Source: Gavia stellata
Lineage: Eukaryota; Chordata; Aves; Gaviiformes; Gaviidae
Assembly (NCBI RefSeq): GCF_030936135.1
Contig: NC_082604.1
Location: 3,603,001 to 3,667,000, forward strand
DNA length: 64,000 bases
Direction: 5' to 3'
In this document: positions 1 through 12,800 of the stretch, in pieces
Layout of the letters: every line of letters starts with the position of its first letter
How positions within the stretch are numbered: position 1 is the stretch's first letter
Made by a program: the position numbers and the translations under genes
The notes under the pieces: model-generated
Databases searched by the model: none
What the model was told of the DNA's origin: nothing
The model's input: the letters and a program-made list of their open reading frames with translations, nothing else

Positions 1-3000
1 ATTTTACGTGTGTGTGACTAGTCACCTGAGGGGAAAATTTAGGCTTAGTCGCAATTTATCTTTCCTGAAGCTGTTGGGAGGGAAAGTAATCTGGCCCTAA
101 GGAGACCTGCTTCATCTAAGAAGAGGAGAGGCAGCAGTGCCAAAGGCTAAACCTTTCCTCTCTAAGACACCTTTGACATAATAGAGACATAAGAGAATTT
201 GGCAGACTGTGGGAGACCTTCAAGATGGGGTGGGCAGAGTAAAGCAGAAACGTGATAACCCCTTTTAGGGGCTCAAATTTACTCTGCTTTTCTTTCTGTT
301 CTCTGTGGGGGCTAAAGTATCCTGGAAAACCTGCAGTAACTCCAGGATCCCTCCCTAAAAATTCCAGATATTATTCCAAAGTTATAATAATTACCCATTG
401 AAACTAACCATATGGTAATGAAGAATTAACAGATTACTGGGCAGCCCTTTGCCATGTTATGCATGTGAAGAACATATTTCCATAGACACAGTAAATTTCA
501 CATCTCTGCAAAACAAATCAAAACAAATTTACCTTCCTTCTACTATTACATAAAGTCATAGCTATAGAGCTTATACCGCCCCCCCCCCTTAAAAACCACA
601 CCACACCAAAAACCTATGTTCCTATATCAGGTTTTGTAAATAAAAATGGTTCTATAAGCTTTTATCGGTGTTGCTGAGGTGGCTCAAGGTTCTGGCAGAG
701 ATAAATTCAGTAATTGCTACCACCAGACTCAGCCTTGTGAAGAAAACCATTCATGAAGAAAAATGGCTAAATGCACAGGCTCATGAATCATGGATGAATC
801 AGCTCTCATGGTTGATCTTCAAAATCTAAAGAACATGCCTCACAGCAAATATGAGTCACCCCATTGACAGAAGACTCATAACAGTCAGTCACCCCGGTCA
901 AATACTTCCCCTACATCTGACACACCAATAAGTAAAATCCTGCCTTCACTGCATTCTGAAGCCACTTCTATAAATCCAGAAAGATTAAAGATTTCTCCTT
1001 TCGTGTTCCTTCAACAGAGAAGAATTTGGGAGGGAATATTTTATATGGTCCTAAGCAAAGTACATTAATATATCAAATTGACTTTAGGACCCTTTGTTTA
1101 AAAGGGGTAGCTGAAAAGATTAGAAAACGTTATGAAAAAGTAGAAATAAGGCATAGGAGTGATACGTTATAATAATCCTTCAAAGCTGCTTATTTAAGAG
1201 CTAGAAAGAGAAAGCCAAGGTTTTTTCTGTGTGGAACTGGATTCCGGCTTCTCAAATCTAAATGGGTGAAGCTAATACCCCTAACCGAAGATTGCTTCAG
1301 GTTCTCTCACCCTTAGCCAGACTCCTTTCTGATGAAAGTCTAGTTGGGACCTACTGAATTAGTGGTGTTCACTTTCTTTGATACCTCATCTACACTAGAC
1401 TTTACGTTCTGAGACCTCAGGAGAGCCTCAAAACCTTTATGTGCAAATCCTGCTGATTTTTTTTTTTTAAAAAAAGAAAAGATATCATCTTGTTTACGAG
1501 CAACGAAAACTATATACACTACTGATGCTGACATCTCACCAACACTTTGCACAGTGGCATTAAATGATTCCCAGCTCTACTGGAAAAAACAACATACATG
1601 TATCCTTTCATTTTTTAAAGTTTCATAGTATTGGTGGCTCACGATTCTTCTTCTGATTAAACAACATGCCGGTATCTTTAATGTCCCTCAGGTTTTTCAG
1701 CTGGTGTGCAGAGCTACTGAAACTATTAATATGCACTTTTTAACCTTTAAACTCTACGATATTTCATTCAGTTCTTAAGGCCATCTAGCTTCTTGAACTG
1801 GGAATGGGAATATCCCCTTCCCACCGTTGCCATGACAGAATCTCCCAGCTTTTTGTCCCTGGCACATTCCACAAGCACACTCTCACTTCTTGAATGTGGC
1901 ACATCCAGGAAAATATGAACAGAGAATTTTTTTTTCCACAACTACCCTCAAAGCTAACCAGAGCCTCCCCAGGGCTGATGCTGCCCCCTCAGTGTCAACC
2001 CCGTCTTTAGCCGTCTGCTCACCCACACAGAAATTAACTTTTTTTTAAAAGAGGGTTTAAAAATATAAGAAAAAATTGCAATGCAGAGCATGTTATTATT
2101 AAGGTCAGACAAATAACTTTACAATTGTCCAAACATTCAGGTTCTTCAATAAGGGCACCTGAAATCTTGCTTTTGGAACATCGCTCAACCTTGATAAACT
2201 GAGGCTCTTTTACACCCTGTCGTAATTCCTATTTTCATATGTTCACTCCCAGTAAAAAACGTAACATTAGATGATTACCGAACGTATTTGGTCTAGGTGG
2301 CAAGGCGGTGGCAGCAGGGGGGGCTCTGTGAGGAGGGAAGGGGCTGCCTCACGCCGGGCACAGCCGGTTCTGGCCGGTTCTGGCAGCCCCCGGGCAGGGC
2401 ACAGCCGGGCTGGTCAGAGGATCTGGCGGGAAAGGGCCGAATGCCCTGAGGGGCAGCAGGAGGAGGGAGAAGGAGCTGCCAGCGCCCGGCACAGACTCCC
2501 CGGCGGAGCCCAGGTATCCGCACTGCAGCCCTCGGGGCCCCAGGCTGCGGGTGTGAGTAGAGGGGTCAGGAAGGAAGGGGTGAAGTTGGGCAGGGGGAGA
2601 GGGAACACGTTTTAGTTTTTGCCTGTTTCCCCCCCATCAGCCACATCTTACTCAACTGGCAATAAATTAATCTAATTTTTCCCAAGTCGAGTCTGTTTTG
2701 CCCCTGAGGTAAGTGACTGGTAAGTGATTTCCCTGTCTTCATCTTGCCCACCAGCTTTTTTTATCTTACTCTCTTCCCCTGTCCTGTTGAGGAGGGGAGT
2801 GAGGGAGCGGCCGGGTGAGTGTCTGGCAGCCAGCCAAGGTCAACCCCACACATCACATAAAGCTCCATTTTGCTCCTGTTTCTAAAAATTCCTTTCTTAA
2901 TTCTACTTGATTTACTCTCTAGCTCCTCTCCTCATAGACTTCCACCCTATTCTTTCCGACAGTTCACTTTATCCCGGTACAGTGATGTTCCCATTTGTAT

Positions 3001-3415
3001 AAGCCACTCATATTTCCCAATGAGATCAAAACATGCTAACGCCACTTGGTCTCTTCAACTGCAGAGGCCAAAGGCTTTTTGCACAAGAAATAGAGCTCAT
3101 TGTAAGAAAGAGCATGCAACTGGAATACACAAATATGGTCAATTACGACTAAAACCCATTCACATTTCTGAAATCTCACAACACTCAGAAACATAAAAGT
3201 AGCAAATATCTTGTTTCGCTTTTCACAGCAAAGGTAAATCTTCATAAATCTAAAAGATACTTCTTTTTATATACGTTTCATTTTTTACAGAGTTTTTCAG
3301 TCACGCTGATCTGCACTTCTCTCGAGCTTGTGCCTTATCTTCACGATCGCCTCTCTGTTTACTTCTACCTTTTTAACACTGAAGACTTCAAATATATAGA
3401 GAAACATATACTCAC
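1..3415 (-). other. STAG1: STAG1 intron 2 (partial)
   Basis: Intronic DNA downstream, in gene direction, of the start-codon exon. The intron opens at 3415 with donor GTGAGT on the minus strand and runs out of the window at position 1. I looked for the next STAG1 coding exon, which should begin by completing a CA-split glutamine codon and continue with an acidic, serine-rich stretch, and saw nothing matching. The sequence is AT-rich except for a GC-rich patch at about 2280-2560 and the LTR-like remnant that follows it. No other gene is seen. Confidence 0.8.
2620..2852 (+). mobile_element. ERV-L-like LTR remnant (avian type)
   Basis: The stretch resembles the 3' part of a common avian endogenous-retrovirus LTR family. 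It has an AATAAA signal near 2661 within 'ggcaataaattaat', then 'aagtcgagtctgttttgccc' at about 2683-2702, a T-rich stretch, 'ggaggggagtgagggagcgg', and an end near 'cagccaaggtcaacccca'. The family match is from memory of avian repeats and has not been searched. The GC-rich segment at 2280-2600 may be the upstream part of the same LTR. No internal retroviral coding region is present, so this is at most a solo LTR fragment inside STAG1 intron 2. Confidence 0.5.
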
Positions 3416-3550
3416 TGTAGCACTGGCAAATCTGAAGTAATCATTTTTGCAGCACTCTTGAAAGTAAGAGCTGCATAGAACTTCTTCTCAAAGTTATTAT
3501 AAGACAACTACTTGGAAACCTCTTTCATGAAAAGAATGTCGAAGTCTAGT
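3416..3550 (-). CDS. STAG1: STAG1 exon 2, with the start codon (partial CDS)
   Basis: This is the first coding exon of STAG1 (SA1), the HEAT-repeat subunit of the cohesin ring that binds RAD21 and helps hold sister chromatids together and shape chromatin loops. Reading the minus strand, an acceptor with a T/C-rich tract ending TTTTTGCAG precedes 3550, followed by about 106 nt of 5' UTR. The ATG lies at 3444..3442. The open frame reads MITSDLPVL plus a codon split as CA|, and stops at donor GTGAGT (3415..3410). The vertebrate STAG1 N-terminus is MITSELPVLQ, so only one conservative change (E to D) is seen; STAG2 starts quite differently. Only 29 coding bases lie in this exon. The rest of the roughly 1,250-residue protein is beyond position 1. 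STAG1 is confident because start, splice phase and N-terminus all agree. Confidence 0.9.
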
Positions 3551-5660
3551 CTGCAAAAAGAGGAAAAAAATTGTTAGTTGTGATTCCAAAACAGTCATAT
3601 ATTGAATAAAAAAACACTGTCAACAGAAATGGTCAATTTTGAAGTATCATTACTATTAAACCACATGAAATTTACAACGGATGTCCCCAGGACAGCTTAA
3701 TCATATTCTTCCATTCAGTTTTTACAATTCTCTTTAGGCAACTTTACTTTTTGGTTTTTTAATTACACAAACTATTTTGCATTGCCTCCCGTATTTGTTT
3801 ACAGTAACTCTAATGCAAAAACCACAAGCAGAACTATATCTGAGAAAATTTAAATAAACAAGATAAATATATAAGCATAAGCAATCAGAGAATGTGATGA
3901 TCCAAATTTAAGCAGTCTGTTTTCTGGTCATACAATAGACTAAACTTGCATGACAAAAGTTTAGTTTCGTGAGAAACAGTCTTTCCTAGTTTCAAATCAA
4001 CACAAAAAATCTGCACCTAAAAATCATACAAGTTTTGATTTAGGCACAACAAAACCGGTAAAAGATAATACTCCTGATAACATTCCCTTTAATGAAACTA
4101 CACCTATTCAAATTAGACAAACTGGCTCACGGTTTTACGTGACTGAATTTTGCAGAACAGTAGTCAGAAGCTGTGAAACTCCCTAACTGCAACAGAAAGT
4201 ATTTTAACCTGATGAAACCAAAGTTGTAAGTTTAAACAATAAACTAAAATGCATCCGTGGTACCGCTACACCCACTAGGAAAATATCTCTATCCAAAAGA
4301 CTAATCAAGGAGTTGACTAATGACAGCAGACATGACTTTACCATTAAATAATGGCACAATGTGACAGATGCACTAATCTTTGATGTAATAAAACACTGAA
4401 CCGCCATCCCATTCTTCCAGAAAATGCAAGTTCTGAAAAAACTAAAATTATTTGTTTCATTCTCCCCTTTAACAGATCTTGGGGTAATATAAAGAGCTGC
4501 ATGGAGCACTGCAATTCAGCAACGGTAATGAATACCAGGGACTTAACTGCATGTTTTGTAAACGTGGGATAGTTTAAATCTCTTATTTAAATATTTAATT
4601 TCTTCTCAATGGGCTGCTTTTTCTGTGCTCTCGTCGCTTTGCACAAGACAGCAGGAAAAATCAAGCCAGAAAGAGGTAACGTGACTAGCACCACAGTATC
4701 TAAATAAAACTGCACCAGTGTAAGCAAGACAGTCCAACACGTAAAGGATTATTTTCCATCCTACTATATGCACATCAGTATTCATTTACCAAAACCATAA
4801 CTGTACAGCATAAACAGACTTTTTTGCCTCTGGTTATTACAGTTCCAGTTAGACTCACAGATGCATACACCTAGTACTTACTACTCTTCTAGTACTTACT
4901 ACTTCATGCTACCAACAGTTCTACTTACAGTATCTTATCACGAAATTCAAATTTTTCCTATATACTGCCATCTCATTGGGCATTTTTCCTACTGTATCAT
5001 TAAAAAGCCACCTTGTTGCAAAACAAATGTTCACAAAAGAGAAGTTTGTTTGAAATCAAAGTTACCACTCTAGCATTAAGTTTAAAGAGGGTCATTTTCC
5101 ACAGCCAGTATACCAGGTCGGTGTAAAAACTCTCCAGTTTCAGTAGAAGACACCAACAGTCTGAGTTCTTCAAGAACAAAAATGTTACATGACATACTAT
5201 TTGTGCTAATTCCGTAACAATGTTTCTTAGTTAGAGACACTATGTTTTAAAGGATGTGATTACCCTTTTAATGGGGGAACAATATGCCCATTCAACAACA
5301 TCAAGCAACCATTTCAGGCACTTATAAGAATTTATTATAAACAAACATAGCATCAGACTGAATTAAGTTTTGAGATGATTTCCTATATGAAGGCAAAAGG
5401 GAATGTTCTGCATTTTAGTATGTTCTGCTAAAAGGGAATCTCTGCAATGGACAGGTTCACGGCAATCGGAACAACATGCATGCTGGAGGTCACAAAATAC
5501 TAATATTTAGGTATAATGCAAGAAGAATATTTAATGAAATTAAAATAGAAGAAGAAAGGTTTTGATTAAGCTTCTCCAAATATTTTTTCCTCCTCCCATG
5601 ACAATTAGATGTACACATTTTTGTAACACCTTCCCTTTGTTTAAAAAACATACTATTTTT

Positions 5661-5704
5661 TTTTTTGCACACACACAAGTACACATGCACTTACACACAC
5701 ACAC
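5661..5704 (+). repeat. Imperfect T-run / (CA)n simple repeat
   Basis: A T-run is followed by interrupted CA dinucleotides (cacacacaa-gta-cacatgca-cttacacacacacac), ending near 5704. It is an interrupted microsatellite in STAG1 intron 1 with no coding meaning. Confidence 0.8.
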
Positions 5705-5748
5705 TCTTCTATAGGCTAACTAGACCTCAAAGGAAACCTATCCATCCT

Positions 5749-5773
5749 ATCTGAAGATCCTGGATCTTCAGAT
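5749..5773. repeat. Perfect 12-bp palindrome with 1-nt spacer
   Basis: ATCTGAAGATCC (5749..5760), one T, then GGATCTTCAGAT (5762..5773). The arms are exact reverse complements over 12 bp and the match stops on both sides. It could extrude as a tiny cruciform or serve as a dimeric binding site. No transposon termini or target duplications are recognised around it. Confidence 0.85.
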
Positions 5774-8584
5774 TATCTAAATCTAGCAGGATAATGGGCA
5801 ACAATCTTACTTTTCAAAAGAGCTTTCAAAAGAAGTTAAAGAAAATTGATGTGCATTTCACGTGAGATCTTTTCCACAGATGTTTAAGGCATCCCACACA
5901 ACCGTTAGGCGGAATTTCTTTTCTTAATTTTCTTTTTTAACCTCGTTATCGCCCTTCACAACTGTTGTGCTGTGCATGCTTGGCTACAGCAACCAGCAGT
6001 ATACAACCGCTCTAGGGATGTGCTTTCACACATAAGGAAAAGTATACTTGCTCAGAGATAAACTTATTCTAAAAGAAAAGTCCTGGTCTAAAAGAAAGTA
6101 TGGAGTGAAGGGTATAAAGAGCCAGAAGGAGAAGAGGGGAGCTATTTCTTTCAGAAGCATCTGAAGAACCAAGGAAGCTGGACCCACTGCTTTGACACGG
6201 TGGTAATGGCAGACAACATGACAGACAGGGGACTGCAAGGTCCTGTGGTATTTTCTCATAGTCCCTATGCTAAACAGGAAACTGCAAAACAGTGCTGGAA
6301 AAAAAAAAAATCCATCTGTATGTGGTTAGGTCCAGACTGGACCATCTAGAAGACAACAAAGTTGCCCTTCTACTGTCTTGTGTTAATAAAGGCACTTAAC
6401 AAGGGTTAAGCCAAAGAGTGCTAAAATACAAGAACTGTCAATGCTGATGATTTGGGAAATGAACAGCTCAGAGGCAGAAGCCCAAAAAGAAAAGGCACAA
6501 TCCTGACCATTTTGTGGGACTGACCAGAAACGGAGTCTTACATTGCATGGAATAACGCCTCCCCGTTACACAATCCAAGTCATCCGTACCCCTCACACAC
6601 ACCCAATACAGTCCTGCTGGCTATTATGCTCTAGGTGCTAACTCTTTCTTCCTCAACCCAGACACTCAGCTGAAGTTAGGAAACCCTTAATGGTCTTGGG
6701 ACAACTGCCTTGCAACTTCCCTCAACAGTAACGTTCCTCTAAGCTCAAAGAAACACCACCGCTTGCTTCCAAAATTCAGTCTTAAATTATCACCCATGTT
6801 GCTTAGGCTTGGTTTGGAAATAAAGTAAGTCACTATAGTGACTAATGAAAGGCATTATGTGCTTGGAACAGAGTTCTCAATTTAGTTGTGCAATTAAGTT
6901 TGACAACTGCGGAAAAATCATTGATCCTTATGGACTACGCAAATGTGAACCTTCACATTTTTTCTGGTTTTAATAAAAGAAACACCTATTTCTTAAAGAT
7001 GACAAAAAAAAAATCAAACTCTCCTCCTTTCTGTCCTATTCAGCCTGAGAATTAAGGCATTGATAAAAAAATCCTGAAAGCTTGAGACAGATTCCCATTT
7101 TGTCACCTTTCTCCTGGGGAAGGGAAGAGCAGGGGGAGGAACACTTTATACTTTTGCATTTTGGGTTATTATATAGCTCAACAAGTCCTTTAACATGCTT
7201 CTATTTTAGGAGTTTAAAAAAAATCTGATGTTTTCATTCAATCCGAATTTTAATGACCTTAGCATGTTTGCAGCTTTTTCAACCTGCACATCTATATTTT
7301 AAGATGACATAAATTTATGCCGGCATAATTAAAAATGACCTCTAGTAGAATATAAAGCAGGCAGTAGAAGAGACCAGTCAGTTGAAAAATACAATGGGAA
7401 AACAAGTAAATGTTTCTTTTTTGCTTCTATTTTTTTAACCATGCACCAGGGCACACAATCACTGTTATATAAAACTGCTTCTTAAAAAAAAAAATTTAAA
7501 AGCCTTTTCTAGTAAGTTGTCAGTTTTATGATAATTTTTCTTCCATAAATATCTCATAATGAGCTTAGCTTTAAGAACTGCTCTACAATTTTACAACAAT
7601 AAATCTGATACATGCATTCCATCAATATTTTCTGTAATTTCCACTAACATACAGCTACCTATATTTTTTGCAGTCTTTGCATTGTTTATTTGCCTCTCTG
7701 GTGCTGAAGTAATCTACCCATTTTAGCCAAACAAACAAACTATAAGACTGACATGAACCCTGAAATCTGACAGAGTTGTTCCAAGCAAGGATCTGGTAGC
7801 AACAACCAAACCAAGTTCAACTAACCTTATTATAAACTCGGTACCTACATGTTACAAAGCTGAAACCAAAACTTAAAAACAAAACCACAAACAAAAAACC
7901 CAACTACTAAGTTTAGCAATAAGAGTTACAGCATTATTAGTTCCATTGCCTAGAAGATATCCAAAATAAAAGATAACTGGTACTGGACAGGCTCCCATCC
8001 AAAACCCTTTCCTTGTTGACCAAGTGACCTTGTCCCATCCAAGAGCAAAATATCTTCAAACAACGGCCCACACTAATGGAGCAATACCTTCTACTACTTA
8101 ACTAGTAATGCCTGTATGCCGTAATTTCATTTTCCATTTCAAATTACTTTTCTTTCTCCCTCAGTGCTCCCTGCTACATCTTTTCTTGCAAGTTGAAAAT
8201 TGATAAAGCAGCAGTACGCTTCTCCGTTCCATTAAGGCCCAAAGGAAGTCGAGAACTCCAAACGTATTGCTTGCGCAAACAAGAAGCTGGAATACACGAC
8301 AGTGTGCCACACCATTGCACGGCACCGTAGAACACCACATGTAAAACTCATGTTTTTCGTATTCAGTTTAGAGGCAAGATTTGTCCCCTCAGTATTCTTG
8401 CCCAACAACAGCATCTGACAGCTAGGAAAAGGCCTGCATCAGCAGCAAACGACAATCCTGTTAGAAGGCAGCACACTGAGGCAGAACACTGAGGCAGAGC
8501 TCCAAAAGCTTTAATCAACCAGGTGAGAGAGAAAAGGATCTTGCATGCAAGCAGATGAATTCTAGCCTTTTACTGCTTTATCCA

Positions 8585-8672
8585 ACCCCATGCATGGCCT
8601 TGGGCACACCACTTAAATCCCTCCTGCTCAGCTATCCCATCTGCAAAGTGAAAATAATATTTAGAAATTGAA
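8585..8672 (+). mobile_element. MIR-like SINE relic
   Basis: The segment 'ggccttgggcacaccactta', then '...cccatctgcaaagtgaaaataat', follows the conserved central and 3' part of the mammalian/amniote MIR family (tgaccttgggcaagtcactta ... cctcatctgtaaaatggggataat). It is diverged but collinear over about 80 bases in sense orientation. In a bird this would be an ancient amniote CORE-SINE remnant. The call is based on remembered consensus and not on a search. Confidence 0.5.
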
Positions 8673-9394
8673 AGTGTAAATTCTAAATCCTGCAGTAAAT
8701 TCTAAATCCCACAGAACTAGAAAGAGAGTCATCAGCAACTAACCCTACAGCAAATTTACCAAATGCTGTGATGTGTTCTTCATCACACAGGGGGTTTTGT
8801 TTGCTTTGGATTATGTATTTGTATAAGCATAAGCTTTATTTCTACTACAGGTTTGGAACTTGAAACAAATTAGTTCATGTTGACCCTGCAGCCATTTGAA
8901 CTGAAAGCCAAATTAAATCACCTCTTCCTGCTCTGATTTTGAAAATCCACAGTATCATTTAAGACTAAACAAGACATAATGCTTATTTAGCCTATCTTTA
9001 AGATAATTTCATTGAAGTTCTACACAAAATCTTAATTTCACATTATCACATTCCAGTCAGTATTTAAACCAAGACTGAAAGTCCAAGTGACAGAGAAATT
9101 AACAATAAGCATTAGTGAGTTTGTTCAATACTTAAAGTACATACATAACAAGCTCTGCTGATACGTGGTCTGCAGTATTCTTAATCCACTCTAACCGTGA
9201 TAGAAGGAGGTACTATTAGGAACAACTAGGCTAGCGCAGCATGGTGATGCTTCGTTGCCTAAATCTTCAAAAGCACACTGGACGTATTATTATTACTCCA
9301 CATCCCCCTTCCAAATGTGTGTGTCTGCTGTTGCTGTTATCCATTTAATACCCAGTGGGACCTGCAGTTCCCAACCTGCAAAAGCACGTCAACA

Positions 9395-9800
9395 ACAAAA
9401 GCAAAACACTGGGAGAACTGGTTGATACACCAGATGCTTGTGCTGCCGTTCAGAGGGACCTGGACAGGCTGGAGCAATGGACACTCAGGAATTCCATGAA
9501 GTTCAATAAAGGGAACTGCACAGTCCTGCACCTGGGGAGGAACAACCCCACGCACAGGTTTGGGACTGACCATCTGGAAAGCAGCTTTCCCAAAAGAGAT
9601 CCAAGGATCCTGCTGGACAACAACTTTTAAACACGAGCCAGCAACGCACCCTTGCTGCAAAGGCCAACGGCATCTCCTGGGCTGCTTTAGGCAGAGCGCT
9701 GCCAGCACATCGAGGGAGGTGACCCTTCCCCTCTACTCAGAGCTGATGAGACATATTTGGAGCACTGCGTCCAGTGCTGGGCTCCCCAGTAAAAGACAGA
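9395..9800 (+). mobile_element. CR1 LINE fragment (3' part of the reverse-transcriptase ORF)
   Basis: The plus strand encodes an RT-ORF C-terminal segment typical of CR1: VDTPDACAAVQRDLDRLEQW, then MKFNKGNCTVLHLGRNNP, then LESSF. It continues at DNA level through 'cagcaacgcacccttgctgc', 'gccaacggcatctcctgggc' and 'gagggaggtgacccttcccc' to 'tgctgggctccccagt'. A stop codon follows the LLDNNF segment near 9630 and small indels shift the frame. The element is therefore truncated at both ends and dead. It lies in STAG1 intron 1, antisense to the gene. Confidence 0.85.
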
Positions 9801-12800
9801 CACGAACGTATTTTTTTTTTGCAGTAAAGGGACTATTTTGAACAGTGTGGCAGCTAGGGGTCTTTCAGAAGGATGGAGTTATCAGAACAGCAAGCTGAGG
9901 ATGGACAATTGTTTTTTCCTCAGAAAGCGTCAATAAGAAGTTAATACACTAAAAAAAGGGAAGCGAGCTCACAGTCTTATATATATTAAGACAAGAAAAC
10001 CATGAGGCCAAGAACAACAACGCAAGACCGTACACAAAATTAAAGCATTTAGTAGATTGACTAAAGTTTCTTTTTTTTCCCCCTTCTTTAAAGATATTTC
10101 CAGATGTGTTACATATATACATGGGAACAAGAATTATCTCCTGGCAATCCCTAGCTGTCCATTTAACATTGCCTTCAATTTCAGTTGTCTCTTCAGTTGC
10201 ACTCTACGGTTTCACCAACATGTGGAACTGACTCTACAGGCAAAACAGCTGTTGCTGCTTCCTCTCACCAAATGCTTTTAGCCTAGAAAGGTCCTGCCCA
10301 GTCAGTCAGAAAAATAATCTGAAGTCTCACTTTCTAGTGTGCAATAGTATCCTGTGCTCTTCAGAATAACGAATGCAAGACCTCACACTGAAAGGTTACG
10401 CAAATCACTTCTTGCAGCTCTGGGAATAAAATTCTTACATGACAAAAACCTCCAAGTCAAACTACCACATTTCTATACTTAGTTTTCTGTCTCTAAAAAT
10501 GTGTGATCTGCCAAAAACAATCAGTTTTTCTGTATCTTCTGCTACTATTTCCAGAAAGTAGCAGCTAATTCCTGTACTGTGCATGTCTGTGCCGAGGCAC
10601 TGACACTAAGATTACACAGGAAAGCTGATACAATCTTTAACCACGGTTAAAATAGTGTAGTTGATTCAAATGTCATACATCTCTCAGACAATTTTGTTTG
10701 ATCATGTCCAGTGTTTACTTCAATAGTTTTTAACTATATTATCATCTACTGCTTTCTTATAATGCCTAGGATGGCTAATACTAAAGATATTAATCAAATG
10801 CTTTGTGGCAAACGATTGCCTGTAGATATGGCTTGCTCAAAAACAGAAATTTTATCCTTTTCAATTTGTAGGGGGTTTTTAAACAAAAATAAATTTGACA
10901 TGACTGAGCATATGAAAACAAGCTTGCTTTCCCTTTGTTATTCTTACAGACTCTTCAGATGTAACTGCTCCTCACTCTACGGACACCCAGTGAGACACTT
11001 GACCTGATTTTCTGCAGCACTGAGCATTCACAACTGTGACTGAGATCACTGGGGGCTATGGGCACTACGTCACTTATAAGGCAAATAATTATGGTCTGAT
11101 TGCACAAGACTAAAACGTAAGGCACTAAGTTCTAATGCTAGTCCAGTATATGGACGATTAAGGTCTAAATTAACAACTTGCTCCTTGTCATCTATCCATT
11201 AGGGTAACATTAGCTATGTACCAGTCTCCGACCTAGCTGCTTTGAACATAAAATACACTTAATAAAAAGGGCTCTAGAAAGTTAAGTTCTACTATCCTTA
11301 AATTGTGAGCATGAATAGATGGATCCTTGAAGTCTTCTGCTTCTCTGCACTTGTATACTCAAGACTCAGAATTCTTGAGAAGATAAACTCACTCAGCTTT
11401 TTAAGATGATGCAAGAGCATTAAAAGTGACAAAAAAGCCCATGGGACAAATTTAAAGTTGAGAGAGACTTTGCCTATCGTAGAAACCGTGGAGTCATCCT
11501 CCCAAACAAAAGACTAGCCATCAGTGAAAACTTGCAAAAGATTCAGTGATAGTATGGATAGCGTAAGTGTTCACCACACCTTAGGATAAAGTTTTAAAAG
11601 ATAGCTGAGTTAAAGACATGAAATGCTTCCCCCCAAAAAGGGCTATCATTTTCAGCTGATTTCTTAGTAAGCTGATTCCGCTCACTAAAATGGCATAAAA
11701 CTTATCAGGGGTTTGCATAGTTAATGTTAGTGGGCCAAGCCAGGGCTCCAGGAGGCTCAGAAACACCTGGGCACAGGAAAGTGGCAGGAGAGTACAGCTG
11801 GACACAGACAAGACTGAAGGAGGATGACTTCTTTTTCAATATGTAAACACTGCTGCAAAGGCAACGGAAAAGGAGAATGAACTCTTTCTCAGAGTGAGAA
11901 AAGGACAAGTAACATCCTTCCTGCAGCAAGGAAAATTCAGGTAAGACACTGAGGAAAAACTTGACAATGACTAGTGAAGCACCCTAATTATTCGTTTGCT
12001 CAAGAAAATGTGAATTATCCACCACTGAAGATTTTTTTTTCTTTTCCCAAATAGATAGGTCACACTTGTCAGGTACAAGAAACAGCAAAGTTTGTGGAAA
12101 AGGCTTACTCCTAGGAGATTGAAACAGCTGGGAAAAACCAGACAAGGTTTTGGGAACAGAGCCTGTTTTAGGTCTGAAAACATGGCATAACTGCAACTGT
12201 GCCAGCCGGAGGGGAAAGGGTGAGAACTAGATGAACTCTTGATATCCCGTCTTACTCCCCCATTTCTTCTGATGTTTCTGTGACTTTACCCTCAATCAAA
12301 TCCATGTGTGACAATAATTAAAATTAAATCCAGTGATTAAATTCACACTCAAGCACTTCAGGGAGTGACTGCTTATTCCTGCAAACTAATCCATCTACAG
12401 GAAGGCAGGAATCCCTGGTGTAGTCAAACACATTTAGACGGTCACACAGGCTTTGGATTTTCATCTCTGTACAGCACAAAGCACAATGGGCCAAGAACAC
12501 AAGACAGTCTATAAGCACAGCAGAAGCAGCATTAATAGATTTTTATGCTACCTCAGAAGAGTGTTTACTCATCTGTAATTTTTCTCGGCAGTGGACATCT
12601 GGTGTTCTATTATTCATTGCATCTGGAAAACTGCCAACAATAAACCCGATTTTCACAAAAAGAAGCAAAGCCTGACACGCAGAATGCTGGAATAAAGGAA
12701 AAAATTCTCAGAATGACTCTGGTTTTTGTTCTTTGGGCATTTGTTCCTTTGTTTTGTCTTTTCTTTCTTCCTCATATGGGACTCTGATGAAAAAAGCCAA

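Noticed and set aside
2271-2615. 114-codon open frame in STAG1 intron 2
   Set aside because: It coincides with a GC-rich patch adjoining the LTR-like remnant, has low-complexity composition and no recognisable family.
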